Below the pieces are notes generated by a model. It saw only the letters and a program-made list of their open reading frames with translations, was not told the DNA's origin and searched no databases. Shown here one piece after another: positions 53,451-62,179 of a DNA stretch of 64,000 bases. A program made the translations under genes and the position numbers. Within the stretch, counting starts at the first letter, position 1; each line of letters opens with the position of its first letter. The DNA is from Rothia nasimurium (GTDB lineage Bacteria > Actinomycetota > Actinomycetes > Actinomycetales > Micrococcaceae), in the NCBI RefSeq assembly GCF_928392795.1, contig NZ_CAKMTJ010000004.1, positions 62,001 through 126,000 of the forward strand, given 5' to 3'.

Positions 53451-54545
53451 TTAGAGGTGGTTGAGCGAGTGGTCGATCCAGGTTTCTAACCAGCGGTGGG
53501 CGGAGGGCCTAAAGCTGTAGACGCAGGCGATGCGGGTGCGGGCAGCCTGTCTGTAGAGATCGAGGCGTTGGGGGCTGATCCCGCTATCGGTGCCTAGAGT
53601 TTCGAGGAGTTGAATGACAATCTGGGAGAAGTCCTGCGGGTAGATACCCTGAACTGCCCGCAGCTCCAGGTGGGCCAGGAGGTTTCCCATGTCGAGGGCT
53701 GCTTCACCGTAGGCAGCCGTATCGAGATCAATCAGTGCCAGTGAGGTGCCATCCCACAGCAGCTGCTTGTCGTGAAGGTCGCGGTGCAGAAGAACGTAGT
53801 CGTCCTCAGCCCCTGAGGCTAGGTCTGCGATGAGACGGTCGATGTATTCGAGCAGGAGCTGCCCCGAGGCGAGGGAAGCAAAAGCCCCAAAGCTATCTAC
53901 CTGCTCCTTCCACTGGGCTAGTACCTGCGCTTCTTGACCACTGCCGTGCACGGCCGGGCTGAAGCTGCCGGAGCTAGCCGGGAGCATCTGGCTACCCCGA
54001 TAAGCTTGCGCCCCCAACGCCAAGAATTCTGGCCAGATCTCGGTAAACCTGACCCAGGCGTCCTGCCCTTGATCTGCCCAGTCGAACAGAGACTTGCCCG
54101 GCAGGAGGGAAAAATCTAGGCGACCGGTGCTGGTAGCAGCTACCCGAGCCACAGAAAAACCGCTGGAAGCTGCCAACCTGCCGACCGCTTCAGTGGCCGT
54201 TGCAACGTGGGAAACCTTTGAGGGCTTGAGGTGTTTGGTGACCTTCTGCGGGTGCCGCACCACTGCCCGTTTACCTGCCCGGTGAACCAGTAGCTTGGCG
54301 TCAGGAGCCGAGCTATCTGCGGCAAGCTCTGGCAGCTTCGGGTCGGTGCCGGCGGGGGAGAGCAGAGTGAGCTTACCGGTAGCGTCGATTGTTCCGGCTC
54401 TGAGCTCACCGGTACGGGTATCGGTGATTTCAAGCGTTAAACTGCCCGCCTTACCCGGCCAGGCTCGCCTGATGGTCTGCTCCGGCGGCAGTAGATCGCC
54501 CGCTGCCGCGGAGAACATCCGTGAAAATGCCGGGGAATGTTTCAT
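53451..54545 (-). CDS. APH-fold phosphotransferase (kinase 1 of a pair)
   Basis: A 364-residue protein with a divergent N-terminal lobe and an aminoglycoside-phosphotransferase-like C-terminal lobe. The catalytic loop reads LLHRDLHDKQLLWDG (HRD at about 254-256) and the metal motif LALIDLDTAAYGEAALDMGNLLAHLE. In most APH-fold kinases the loop is HGDxxxxN; here the Asn is replaced by Gln261, as in maltokinases. The start overlaps the stop of the upstream kinase by 4 bp. A small-sugar or cyclitol kinase acting on the cluster product is more likely than antibiotic resistance, given the operon, but the substrate is unknown. Confidence 0.8.
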   Translation of the reverse strand: MKHSPAFSRMFSAAAGDLLPPEQTIRRAWPGKAGSLTLEITDTRTGELRAGTIDATGKLTLLSPAGTDPKLPELAADSSAPDAKLLVHRAGKRAVVRHPQKVTKHLKPSKVSHVATATEAVGRLAASSGFSVARVAATSTGRLDFSLLPGKSLFDWADQGQDAWVRFTEIWPEFLALGAQAYRGSQMLPASSGSFSPAVHGSGQEAQVLAQWKEQVDSFGAFASLASGQLLLEYIDRLIADLASGAEDDYVLLHRDLHDKQLLWDGTSLALIDLDTAAYGEAALDMGNLLAHLELRAVQGIYPQDFSQIVIQLLETLGTDSGISPQRLDLYRQAARTRIACVYSFRPSAHRWLETWIDHSLNHL

Positions 54546-55762
54546 AGCAGGTTCTCGATTCGTGCCAGGTTACGGGCTATCTCTTTACGCCAGGTGGGGC
54601 TAGCCCGCCTCAGCGGTTCAACCACTTTCAGGGCAAGCGCATGGGCGCTTCCCAGGAGCAAATCTTCGGGCAAGATCCTTGCCCCACCGGCTGCCCGGTA
54701 ACCCTCTAAAAAGGCGGCGGCAGCCTGCGGGGAACTGGTAGAGCAGTAGGAGCCCACGTCCAGGGCCGCGGGCCCCATATGAGACCGGTCAAAATCTGTC
54801 AGCCACAGCTGATTCCCCTCGTCAGTAATGACCTGGTCGGGTGAGGCATCCCCGTGCAGCAAAACCAACGGACCAGCAACCGGCGGAAGAGCCCTAGCTA
54901 GGCGCCGACACCTGCCCGCAAGCTCCGCATCAAGAGACTCTAAGACCGCAGCATGTACCGACAGCTGCCGAGACCCGCTGCTGCCAGCGTCAGCTGAAGG
55001 GGCTTTCTCCTCCAGCGCTCGCATGAGGGTAGCGGGCAGAGTAAGGACGCTGGCGTGGAGCTTGGCAAAGAGTTCACCAGCAGCCGCTGCCTGCTGCTCG
55101 GTCTGTGCCTCTGAGAGGTCACGAGTACCCACAAACTCAAGGGCAGGTAGGCCGGTATCGGTAGCCGGTTCCAACAGGGGAGGCACCGGCAGGTGCTTTC
55201 CCACAAACCGGTGAATCGCGGTATCGGGGGCCCCACCACCGGCTAGCACCCGCTCCACCCGGCGTCCGCGCAGCACAACCAGGCGGCGGGCAGGGTTATA
55301 GCGCAGGACGCTCGGGCTCGGCTGGTCAGTACCGGTGAGAGGCTTGAGGGCACCGGTTGACTGGAGAACATCCATGAGCTTGGGGTCAGAGAGAACCGAA
55401 CCGAACTGCACTACCGAACCGGCTTCAAAGCCACGGGCCTGGGCTGTACCCGCTTCGTGAGCTGATACCGGGTAATACCCCGGAGCCAGTTGCGGCAGGG
55501 CCGGGCTCACCGGCGCGTCAAGCCCCAGCGCCCGTGCCTTGAGCTCATGGCGGGCAGCCTTCTTGGCACCTGCTGGCCACATCACCCGTAACCATCCCGG
55601 GGCGTCCTCACCGTTAGTGCCAGTGCCCTGAAAGCCCACCAGCAGGGAGGTACCCGGCTTAATGCGCACAGACCTGGCCTCAACCGGGCGACCCACCCGG
55701 TCACTGAGCCAACCGGGCTCAAGAACCGCGTTAAGAGCAGCAGACGTCGTTGAAACAACCAT
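54542..55762 (-). CDS. APH-fold phosphotransferase (kinase 2 of a pair)
   Basis: A 406-residue protein, about 40 residues longer than its neighbour and only weakly similar to it. The C-terminal lobe has the catalytic loop VLLHGDASPDQVITDEGN (HGD at about 303-305, with Gln310 instead of the usual Asn) and the metal motif LWLTDFDRSHMGPAALDVGSYCS. The N-terminal part has a YNPARRLVVLRGRRVERV block where the ATP-binding lobe is expected. Its start codon shares a base with the stop of the ABC gene (TAATG). Not assignable to a specific substrate. Confidence 0.8.
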   Translation of the reverse strand: MVVSTTSAALNAVLEPGWLSDRVGRPVEARSVRIKPGTSLLVGFQGTGTNGEDAPGWLRVMWPAGAKKAARHELKARALGLDAPVSPALPQLAPGYYPVSAHEAGTAQARGFEAGSVVQFGSVLSDPKLMDVLQSTGALKPLTGTDQPSPSVLRYNPARRLVVLRGRRVERVLAGGGAPDTAIHRFVGKHLPVPPLLEPATDTGLPALEFVGTRDLSEAQTEQQAAAAGELFAKLHASVLTLPATLMRALEEKAPSADAGSSGSRQLSVHAAVLESLDAELAGRCRRLARALPPVAGPLVLLHGDASPDQVITDEGNQLWLTDFDRSHMGPAALDVGSYCSTSSPQAAAAFLEGYRAAGGARILPEDLLLGSAHALALKVVEPLRRASPTWRKEIARNLARIENLL

Positions 55763-57564
55763 TAGGCACCTCCCAGCCGAATCTCGTTATGGTCCTTTTC
55801 TCCAGCCGAGACCCAGGTGCGGAAGACCTTGCTGGTCTTGAGCAACTCAGCCGGCGAGCCATCGAGCTGCACCTTGCCGTTCTCAAGCCAGACCACGCGG
55901 TCAGCACGCAGGGCAACCTCGGTATCGTGGGTGACCGCCAGGGTGGTCTTGCCGTCCACGAGCTGCTCAATAGCGTCCATCACCAGCCCCGCAGACTCGG
56001 GGTCAAGGCCGGTGGTTGCCTCATCGAGCACCACAATCGGTGTATCGCGCAGCAAAGCCCGCGCAATGGCGATACGCTGCCGCTGACCGCCCGACAGGGT
56101 ACCGCCGCGCTCGCCGACCATGGTGTCGTAACCATCGGGTAGCTTCTCGATAAAGGGAGCGGCGTGGGCAGCGCGGGCAGCTGCCTCAATTTCCTCGTCG
56201 GTAGCATCGAACCGGCCGTAGCGGATGTTGTCACGGATACTGGCGGTAAAGAGCACAGCCTCCTGATGGAGCAGGGAAATATTGGCGCGAAGCTCCTCAA
56301 TATCGGTGGTGGCAACAGTCGTCTGATCGATGCTGACGGTACCCCAGACCGGGTCCTGGGACCGGCCCAGCAGGGACACCAGGGTGGACTTGCCGGCACC
56401 CGAAGGCCCAATCACAGCCACAAATTCACCCGGCTCCACCGTCAGATTCAGGCCGCGCAGCACGGGGTTGCCCTCGTACTCGGTGTATACGTCGTGAAAG
56501 ACCAGGCGACCTGTTACCTCGCCCAGAGGCTCAGGTGTCTCAAGCTGGGCGAGGTCGTTTTCCACGTCCATAAGGTCAGCGACGCGCTCGCCGCTTGCCG
56601 TAGCGCGGGCGATTCGGCCGGTGTATTTTGCCATATCGCGCAGGGGCTTCATGGTGGTTTTGAGGTAGGTGGTAAAGAGCACCAGATCCCCGATGGTCAT
56701 GTGGTTTTCCATGACGCGCCAGGCGCCGCCCACCATCACGGCAGCGGTTGCAATCCCCACGATCACGTCGGTTCCGCGCTCCAGTCGCGCAGCCAGGCGG
56801 CGGGAGCGGACCCCGTCCTTCAAAGACTTCTTATTGGCCACCACGAAGCGCTGGCCGATGTGCTCCTGCAGACTGTAGGCCTGGACCACCTTAATGGAGG
56901 AAAGTGACTCCTGGGCGGTATTTGCTAGCTGGCCTTCTGCCTTGCGGGTGCGGCGGGAGGCTTGAGTGATCTTGCGGGCGGTGCCGCGGGAGATCAGCGG
57001 GAAGACGATGAGGGCTACGACCACGACCAGGGAGAGCACCGGGTCAATGACCATCATGACGATGAGCATGACGACCAAGGTGAGCATGTTAGCCATCAGA
57101 GGCAGACCTGCGGTGACCGCTACTTCTTGCAGCTTGGCTACGTCACCCACGATGCGCTGGACGGTATCTGCCGAGCGGTTGCGGGCGTGGAAGCCCTGGT
57201 GCAGGTCTTGTACGTGGTTGAAAACCCGGGCCCGCAACAGGGTCGAGGCACGGGAACCGACCAGGGTGAAGGCTACCGTAGCAAGGTAGTTGGTAAAGGC
57301 ACGGAGCGCCACGATGAGGATCAGGACGAGGCCGCACCATAGGATGAGGGACCAGGACGCGGCGGGCCCGCTTTGCTGGGCACCCAGGCTCACCGACAGG
57401 GCGTCAACCACAAATTTGAGCGGCCAGGGTTCAAGCACACGAAAGGCAACCTCAAGAAGCAGGGCTAAAGTGCCACCTGCTGCCAGGGTTTTCTGCGGCT
57501 TTATATCGGGGCCGATCAGTTCAAGGGTGCGGCGCAGGGCCTTTTTCTGTATGCGTTTAGCCAT
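55762..57564 (-). CDS. ABC exporter half-transporter (permease-ATPase fusion)
   Basis: A 600-residue type IV exporter of the MsbA/multidrug group. The N-terminal half has six transmembrane helices (about 25-330, including WSLILWCGLVLILIVALRAF and LMANMLTLVVMLIVMMVI). The ATPase domain has Walker A GPSGAGKST near residue 388, the signature LSGGQRQRIAIARALL, Walker B PIVVLDEATTGLD and the switch His in AVTHDTE. It probably acts as a homodimer and exports, or flips, a lipid-linked or small glycoconjugate made by the neighbouring glycosyltransferases. Gene spacing is 1 bp to the glycosyltransferase and a 1-bp overlap to the kinase. Confidence 0.9.
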   Translation of the reverse strand: MAKRIQKKALRRTLELIGPDIKPQKTLAAGGTLALLLEVAFRVLEPWPLKFVVDALSVSLGAQQSGPAASWSLILWCGLVLILIVALRAFTNYLATVAFTLVGSRASTLLRARVFNHVQDLHQGFHARNRSADTVQRIVGDVAKLQEVAVTAGLPLMANMLTLVVMLIVMMVIDPVLSLVVVVALIVFPLISRGTARKITQASRRTRKAEGQLANTAQESLSSIKVVQAYSLQEHIGQRFVVANKKSLKDGVRSRRLAARLERGTDVIVGIATAAVMVGGAWRVMENHMTIGDLVLFTTYLKTTMKPLRDMAKYTGRIARATASGERVADLMDVENDLAQLETPEPLGEVTGRLVFHDVYTEYEGNPVLRGLNLTVEPGEFVAVIGPSGAGKSTLVSLLGRSQDPVWGTVSIDQTTVATTDIEELRANISLLHQEAVLFTASIRDNIRYGRFDATDEEIEAAARAAHAAPFIEKLPDGYDTMVGERGGTLSGGQRQRIAIARALLRDTPIVVLDEATTGLDPESAGLVMDAIEQLVDGKTTLAVTHDTEVALRADRVVWLENGKVQLDGSPAELLKTSKVFRTWVSAGEKDHNEIRLGGA

Positions 57565-57565
57565 C

Positions 57566-58669
57566 CTAGTACCCCGCCAGGCTCATGATGCGGGTGACGG
57601 CCTGCTCCCAGGAGTGCTTCTGAACAGCCAGTTCGCGGGCCCGTTTGCCGTAGCTGGCGCGGAGCTGATGATCGGCTGCCAGCTCATCGATAGCGCGGGC
57701 CAGGGCTTGCGGGTCAGAGCCGGGAACCAAGGTGCCTGCCCCCTCAATGGTTTCAGGGATCTGGCCGATACCCGTTGCTACCACGGGCAGACCGGCAGCC
57801 AGGTACTCATAGACTTTTAGAGGTGAAAAGTAGTGCTCGCTATTGTCTGAGGGAGCAGGGTAGGGGGCAACGCCGATCGCTGAGCCTGCAATGGCTGCGG
57901 GCATCTCTTCGGGGGCAATGGCACCGGCGAAATCTACCTCTAAGCCAAGCTGGGCTGCCTGGTTTTCAAGAGCTTCACGCTCGGGCCCGTCACCGAGGAT
58001 GCGCAGTCTCCAGGGTTCCTTGGCCAGGGTAGCAGCCGCAATCAGGTCTGAGACGCCGTGCCAGGGCTTGAGGGTGCCCACGAAGGTGACAATCACGCCC
58101 CGGTCGCTTTCGGGAGCGGGGGTAATACGGCTGATGCTTACGCCGTTGGGCACAGTGGTTACCTGCGCTCCGGGCACCTTCTGCTCTGCCCATGAGCGCA
58201 CCTGATCCGAGACAGCGATCACAGCTGAGGCTGCTCTTACCTGACGCGCTAGTGCATCGTGGGCCTGGTCTTCGTGGACGAGCACGCGGTGGGTCTTTTG
58301 CTCTTCGATCAGGGGAGCATTGACCTCCAGTACACCGGGCAGGCCGCTGTCGGCCAGGACCGTGGAGAAGAGGGAATAACGCTCGTAGACAAAGTCGGCA
58401 CCCCACTCCTGGAGATCTGCCACCATGTGCGCTGCTACCTGCTGCTGGGCAATTTCGCGCTCACCGGCGTCCTTACTCTCAATGCGGTAGAGCTCAAGGG
58501 GCACACCAGCCAAATCCACGGGAACCTGCTTGCCGCTACGGGTAGCAAAAATTTTGACCTCGTGGCCACGGCCCAGTAGCTCGCGCACAACTTCCTGAAT
58601 ATGGACTGAAGCCCCCTTGCTACCAAAAACGGGAATGCCCGGGTCAACACAAACATAGGCAATACGCAT
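57566..58669 (-). CDS. GT4-family glycosyltransferase
   Basis: A 367-residue GT-B enzyme. The N-terminal domain has AYVCVDPGIPVFGSKGASVH (acceptor side) and YERYSLFSTV. The C-terminal domain has TFVGTLKPWHGVSDLIAAA, the sugar-nucleotide block LRILGDGPEREALE and FSPLKVYEYLAAGLPVVAT with the EX7E-like pair. AAGGAAAG lies upstream of the ATG. The gene starts 2 bp after the second GT4 gene. Donor and acceptor are unknown; UDP-glucuronate from the operon's Ugd is one candidate donor. Confidence 0.88.
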   Translation of the reverse strand: MRIAYVCVDPGIPVFGSKGASVHIQEVVRELLGRGHEVKIFATRSGKQVPVDLAGVPLELYRIESKDAGEREIAQQQVAAHMVADLQEWGADFVYERYSLFSTVLADSGLPGVLEVNAPLIEEQKTHRVLVHEDQAHDALARQVRAASAVIAVSDQVRSWAEQKVPGAQVTTVPNGVSISRITPAPESDRGVIVTFVGTLKPWHGVSDLIAAATLAKEPWRLRILGDGPEREALENQAAQLGLEVDFAGAIAPEEMPAAIAGSAIGVAPYPAPSDNSEHYFSPLKVYEYLAAGLPVVATGIGQIPETIEGAGTLVPGSDPQALARAIDELAADHQLRASYGKRARELAVQKHSWEQAVTRIMSLAGY

Positions 58670-58671
58670 GA

Positions 58672-59895
58672 TTATTTCTTTCCTTCTCGATTAGAGGGCT
58701 GGTTCAAAGCAGCCAGGGCCCGGGCCTGGGAGCGGCTATCGAAAGACTGCTCGATGAGTGCGCGGGCGGCACGGGACAGCGCCAGGGTATCGACCTGACC
58801 GGTTGCTACCGCCTCGAGAGCATCAGCCAGGCCGGTAATATCTTTGGGTTCCAGTAGCAGACCGGTTTCGCGGTCGTGAACGACCTCAGGCAGACCGGTC
58901 ACGCTGGTGGCAATGACCGGCGCACCGCTTGCCATGGCTTCAAGGACGACGGTGGGCAACCCGTCCATGTTGCCGTCGGCTGCCGGGATGCAGGGGGCCG
59001 CGAAGACATGGGCGTCGGCCAGCAGTGCGCAAACCTCCTGCTGGGTGAGGGGACCGGGGAAGGTAACCCTATCGCCCAGCTCTAGCTCAGCCACCTGCTG
59101 CTTGAGGGCAGGGGTCAGCTCGCCTGACCCACCCAGGGTGAGGCGGACGTCCACACCCCGCTCAACGGTGAGTTTGAGGGCGTCTAGCAGCTCGGCAAAC
59201 CCCTTTTTCGTAACGTGCCTGCCGACCGCAACCACCTGCAGAGGCTGGCCGGGCTGGGGCTGAGGGGGAGTGGAGTAGGGAAAGCGGTCAAGTTCTAGAG
59301 CGTTGTACTGCAGCACGACGTTAGCGCCGGTACCTTCTAGCACCCGGTTGAGGTACCGCTGGTTGTAGCGGGAGATAGCGATCGTGTGCTGGGCATCGCC
59401 ACAAATCCGGCGAAGCCAGCCCATATCAACCGACTCATGGAAAATATCTTTAGCGTGGGTTGTTACCGTGTAGGGAATACCGGTGAGCTGGTGGGCAACC
59501 CAGGCCATGCGCCCGGCCAAAGACGCAAAGTGGGCATGAAGGTGGGTAATGCCGTCCTGCTGGATGCGCTGGGCCAGCGTCACGCCCTGTAGCACGTCTG
59601 AGGCAGAAAGTTCTAGCAGCTGGGGGAGAATACGGCCAAAGCGCTCACGCATTGCTGCGGTGGGAAGGGAATGGGCGATTTGCTCCCAGAACCTAGCTGA
59701 CTGGCTAGCACGCGGAATCCAGGCAACAGGTGCTTGAACCCGGGCCAGTTCGGGGTGAAAACGGGTGTCGGTGGTGGGGCGAAGAGCGTAAATATTCAGG
59801 TCTTCACCGGCAGCTTCACGCGCTAGAATTTCGGTCACCACAAAGGTCTCAGAAAACCTGGGGTAGACCTTGAGCACATAACCTATGCGGGGCAT
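58672..59895 (-). CDS. GT4-family glycosyltransferase (WcaL/AmsK-like, exopolysaccharide type)
   Basis: A 407-residue GT-B enzyme. IGYVLKVYPRFSETFVVTEI at the start, THLHAHFASLAGRMAWVA and YTVTTHAKDIFH are typical of colanic-acid/amylovoran-type glycosyltransferases such as WcaL and AmsK. The C-terminal half has VAVGRHVTKKGFAELLDAL, GGSGEL and PTVVLEAMASGAPVIATSVTGLPE. AGGAGG precedes the ATG, which lies 13 bp inside the end of the upstream gene. Supports a surface or exported polysaccharide or glycolipid as the product. Confidence 0.88.
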   Translation of the reverse strand: MPRIGYVLKVYPRFSETFVVTEILAREAAGEDLNIYALRPTTDTRFHPELARVQAPVAWIPRASQSARFWEQIAHSLPTAAMRERFGRILPQLLELSASDVLQGVTLAQRIQQDGITHLHAHFASLAGRMAWVAHQLTGIPYTVTTHAKDIFHESVDMGWLRRICGDAQHTIAISRYNQRYLNRVLEGTGANVVLQYNALELDRFPYSTPPQPQPGQPLQVVAVGRHVTKKGFAELLDALKLTVERGVDVRLTLGGSGELTPALKQQVAELELGDRVTFPGPLTQQEVCALLADAHVFAAPCIPAADGNMDGLPTVVLEAMASGAPVIATSVTGLPEVVHDRETGLLLEPKDITGLADALEAVATGQVDTLALSRAARALIEQSFDSRSQARALAALNQPSNREGKK

Positions 59896-61100
59896 GAGTC
59901 CTCCTGAACCGGGGTAGGGCGGTGGCTACCCACCACAATTTCTGCAACAAGGGTGGCGGTGCGCCACAGGCCATCACGTTCAATATGGGTACGATCTACC
60001 CGGCGGTGAACCGCCTGCTCCAGCCAATCTTCGGCGGTAGTGACGGTTAGGTCTTGAGCGCGGCAGTAATCAACCACGCCGTGAGCGTACATAGCCTGAG
60101 CCCTAATTAGCTGCTCAGTGCGCGGGGTTTCTCGAGGAACAATCAGTGCCGGGGTGCTCGAAGCAAGCACTTCATTGGTGGTGTTATACCCGCCCATGCA
60201 GACCACAGCAGCTGCCTGCTCGATATAGTGACTCAGCCCGGGCAGAGAATGCAGAACCCTGGTTCCTGGAGCCGCTAACTGCACCAGGTGATCAAAAGTC
60301 TCGGTAGCTAGCTGAGGGCCGGTTATAACCAGATGCTCGAACCCTTCGGGAACGCTTGCCCGCACGAGAGTCTCGAGCAGAGCTGCGCCGTCCTCCCCTC
60401 CACCGGCAGTGGTCAGGATAAAAGGCATTGCATGTTCAAGGGGCTGGGTGGGCTCTGCCTCACCCCTACCAAGAGCCAGGTAACCGGTGAATTTAGCCTT
60501 ATCTGCGAGTTCTTCCGGTATCTCTCCAGCTTCAACCGGGTTATGCACCGAGGGGTCCCCATAAATCCAGAGGGAGTCGATCACCGACCGAAGATCAGCA
60601 GGGTCACCGTTTTTATACCACTCAGCATGGGCTACCTGCGGGGCATCAAGCACCTCACGAAGACCTAGCACCACGTGTGCAAAGGGGTTACGCTCGCGCA
60701 GCGCCGCCAGCGGCTGCTGCAACTCACGCATCACCCCAAAAATATGCCGGTCAATGATCACTACATCGGGGTTGAAGCTCAAGAGCGAGGCATGTAGCAG
60801 CTGGGAACGCAGCTCGACCAGCAGGGAGGTAGGAGCGCCAAGAGAACGAGAAGCATACTCGCCCTGAGCCTTGCGAATACTGGGAATAAAGACCCAATCA
60901 AAACCGGCAGGAAGCGGAAATACACTGGCCTGGGGTAGACCTGATACCAGTAGACCAGCTACCGGCCGGCCGGTGAGCTCAGGGACGGTCCGGGCAATAT
61001 GGTGGGCAATCGCTAGGTTGCGGCGCACATGCCCCAGCCCCTGTGAATCGTGGCTGTAGAGCACAACGCGCACCGGTTCGTTGGTGTGGGTGTGGTGCAT
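59883..61100 (-). CDS. Predicted glycosyltransferase, MurG/GT28-like (COG4671 type)
   Basis: A 405-residue protein and the first gene of the minus-strand glycan operon. The N terminus VVLYSHDSQGLGHVRRNLAIAHHIA is the hallmark of a family of predicted MurG-like glycosyltransferases. The C-terminal donor half has LTTAGGGEDGAALLETLV, CMGGYNTTNEVLAS and TPALIVPRETPRTEQLIRA, comparable to the UDP-sugar site of MurG. No member is assigned a reaction that I can state with confidence. ATG 61100 has only a weak ribosome site (CAGGTC). The upstream 207-bp gap is shared with the ppgK terminator. Confidence 0.82.
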   Translation of the reverse strand: MHHTHTNEPVRVVLYSHDSQGLGHVRRNLAIAHHIARTVPELTGRPVAGLLVSGLPQASVFPLPAGFDWVFIPSIRKAQGEYASRSLGAPTSLLVELRSQLLHASLLSFNPDVVIIDRHIFGVMRELQQPLAALRERNPFAHVVLGLREVLDAPQVAHAEWYKNGDPADLRSVIDSLWIYGDPSVHNPVEAGEIPEELADKAKFTGYLALGRGEAEPTQPLEHAMPFILTTAGGGEDGAALLETLVRASVPEGFEHLVITGPQLATETFDHLVQLAAPGTRVLHSLPGLSHYIEQAAAVVCMGGYNTTNEVLASSTPALIVPRETPRTEQLIRAQAMYAHGVVDYCRAQDLTVTTAEDWLEQAVHRRVDRTHIERDGLWRTATLVAEIVVGSHRPTPVQEDSCPA

Positions 61101-61228
61101 GACCTGTGTTTCTTACGAAAGCCGAGCCCGCAAAAGCCCGGTTGATGAATGATTATCTAAGAAACTTTACGGAGCTTTCATTAAGAGAATATGAAAAAAC
61201 GTTCACACCAACAAAAAAGGGGACACAA

Positions 61229-61286
61229 GGACGCCGCCTACCCACTTTCTCTGCCCTCGGGCAAGGAAGGTGAGCAGGCGGCGTCC
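61229..61286 (-). terminator. Terminator after ppgK
   Basis: GGACGCCGCCT at 61229-61239 pairs perfectly with AGGCGGCGTCC at 61276-61286, and an inner GCCC/GGGC hairpin tightens the loop. Read on the minus strand, it is followed by CCCCTTTTTT. The rest of the 61101-61307 gap holds an A/T-rich stretch (61145-61210), probably the promoter of the glycan operon, with TAGATAAT on the minus strand as a possible -10. Confidence 0.8.
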
Positions 61287-61307
61287 TGCTAACTGAATGC
61301 TGGGGCT

Positions 61308-62153
61308 TTAGCCCTGAGCGGCGGCGCGGCGCTCGTGTTCGCTGGGGTGGCCAGCTGCCCACAGGGCAGCGCCCACAATGCCAGCGTTGTTCCGCAGCTG
61401 GGCCATGACCATGGGGGTGCGGATTTCATCCTCAAAGTAGGGCATGAACTTCTCGGGGTTCTTCGAGATGCCACCGCCGATGATGAACAGGTCGGGGGAG
61501 AAGAGGAACTCCACGTGGGAGAAGTAGCGCTGCAGACGCTTACCGTACTTCTTCCAGGACAGCTCGTGAATTTCACGGGCACGGGCTGATGCACGAGATT
61601 CGGCGTTGTGGCCGTCAATCTCAAGGTGACCCAGCTCGGTGTTCGGAATCAGCTGGCCGTTGATGATGAGGGCTGAACCGATACCGGTGCCCAGGGTAAT
61701 CACGGCAATCAGGCCGTCCTTATCCTTACCCTGGCCGTAGGTAGCCTCGGCCAGGCCGGCAGCGTCCGCGTCGTTCAGGGCGTAGACGGTACGGCCGCCC
61801 AGGGCCTTGCTCATGATGCCCTCAAGGTCAGCGCCAATCCAGGACTCGTGCACATTCGCAGCAGAAAGGGTAACACCGTTCTTCACGATGGCGGGGAAGT
61901 CGATACCGATAGCCGCATCGGGCAGGGGAGCAAGCTCACGGCCCTGCAGCTCATCAACGATTTCACGGACCACAGATGCGCAGGCCTCGGGGGTGGCAGG
62001 CTGCGGGGTGGGGATGCGGAAGCGCTCGCCCACCAGCTGGCCGGTGCGGATATCAACGATACCGCCCTTCATGCCGGTGCCTCCGATATCGATACCGATA
62101 ACCAGGTCAGCTGCGGTAGGTGCCGGGACCTCGGGGGTGACTGCGTCAGTCAT
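61308..62153 (-). CDS. ppgK: Polyphosphate glucokinase
   Basis: ROK-family enzyme of 281 residues that phosphorylates glucose to glucose 6-phosphate with inorganic polyphosphate or ATP, found mainly in actinobacteria. The N-terminal phosphate motif [17 protein letters not shown], the [19 protein letters not shown] block with [15 protein letters not shown], and [16 protein letters not shown] are typical. AAAGGAG precedes the ATG. It lies 26 bp after map on the same strand, so the two form one operon. It can feed glucose released by glycogen breakdown back into metabolism. Confidence 0.94.
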   Translation of the reverse strand: MTDAVTPEVPAPTAADLVIGIDIGGTGMKGGIVDIRTGQLVGERFRIPTPQPATPEACASVVREIVDELQGRELAPLPDAAIGIDFPAIVKNGVTLSAANVHESWIGADLEGIMSKALGGRTVYALNDADAAGLAEATYGQGKDKDGLIAVITLGTGIGSALIINGQLIPNTELGHLEIDGHNAESRASARAREIHELSWKKYGKRLQRYFSHVEFLFSPDLFIIGGGISKNPEKFMPYFEDEIRTPMVMAQLRNNAGIVGAALWAAGHPSEHERRAAAQG

Positions 62154-62179
62154 GAGCGCTCCTTTGAGAGTGATGGTGT

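Noticed and set aside
53451..55762. The two APH-like genes as antibiotic-resistance genes
   Set aside because: The catalytic loops differ from true aminoglycoside phosphotransferases (Gln for Asn, DxD), and both are embedded in and translationally coupled to a glycan operon.
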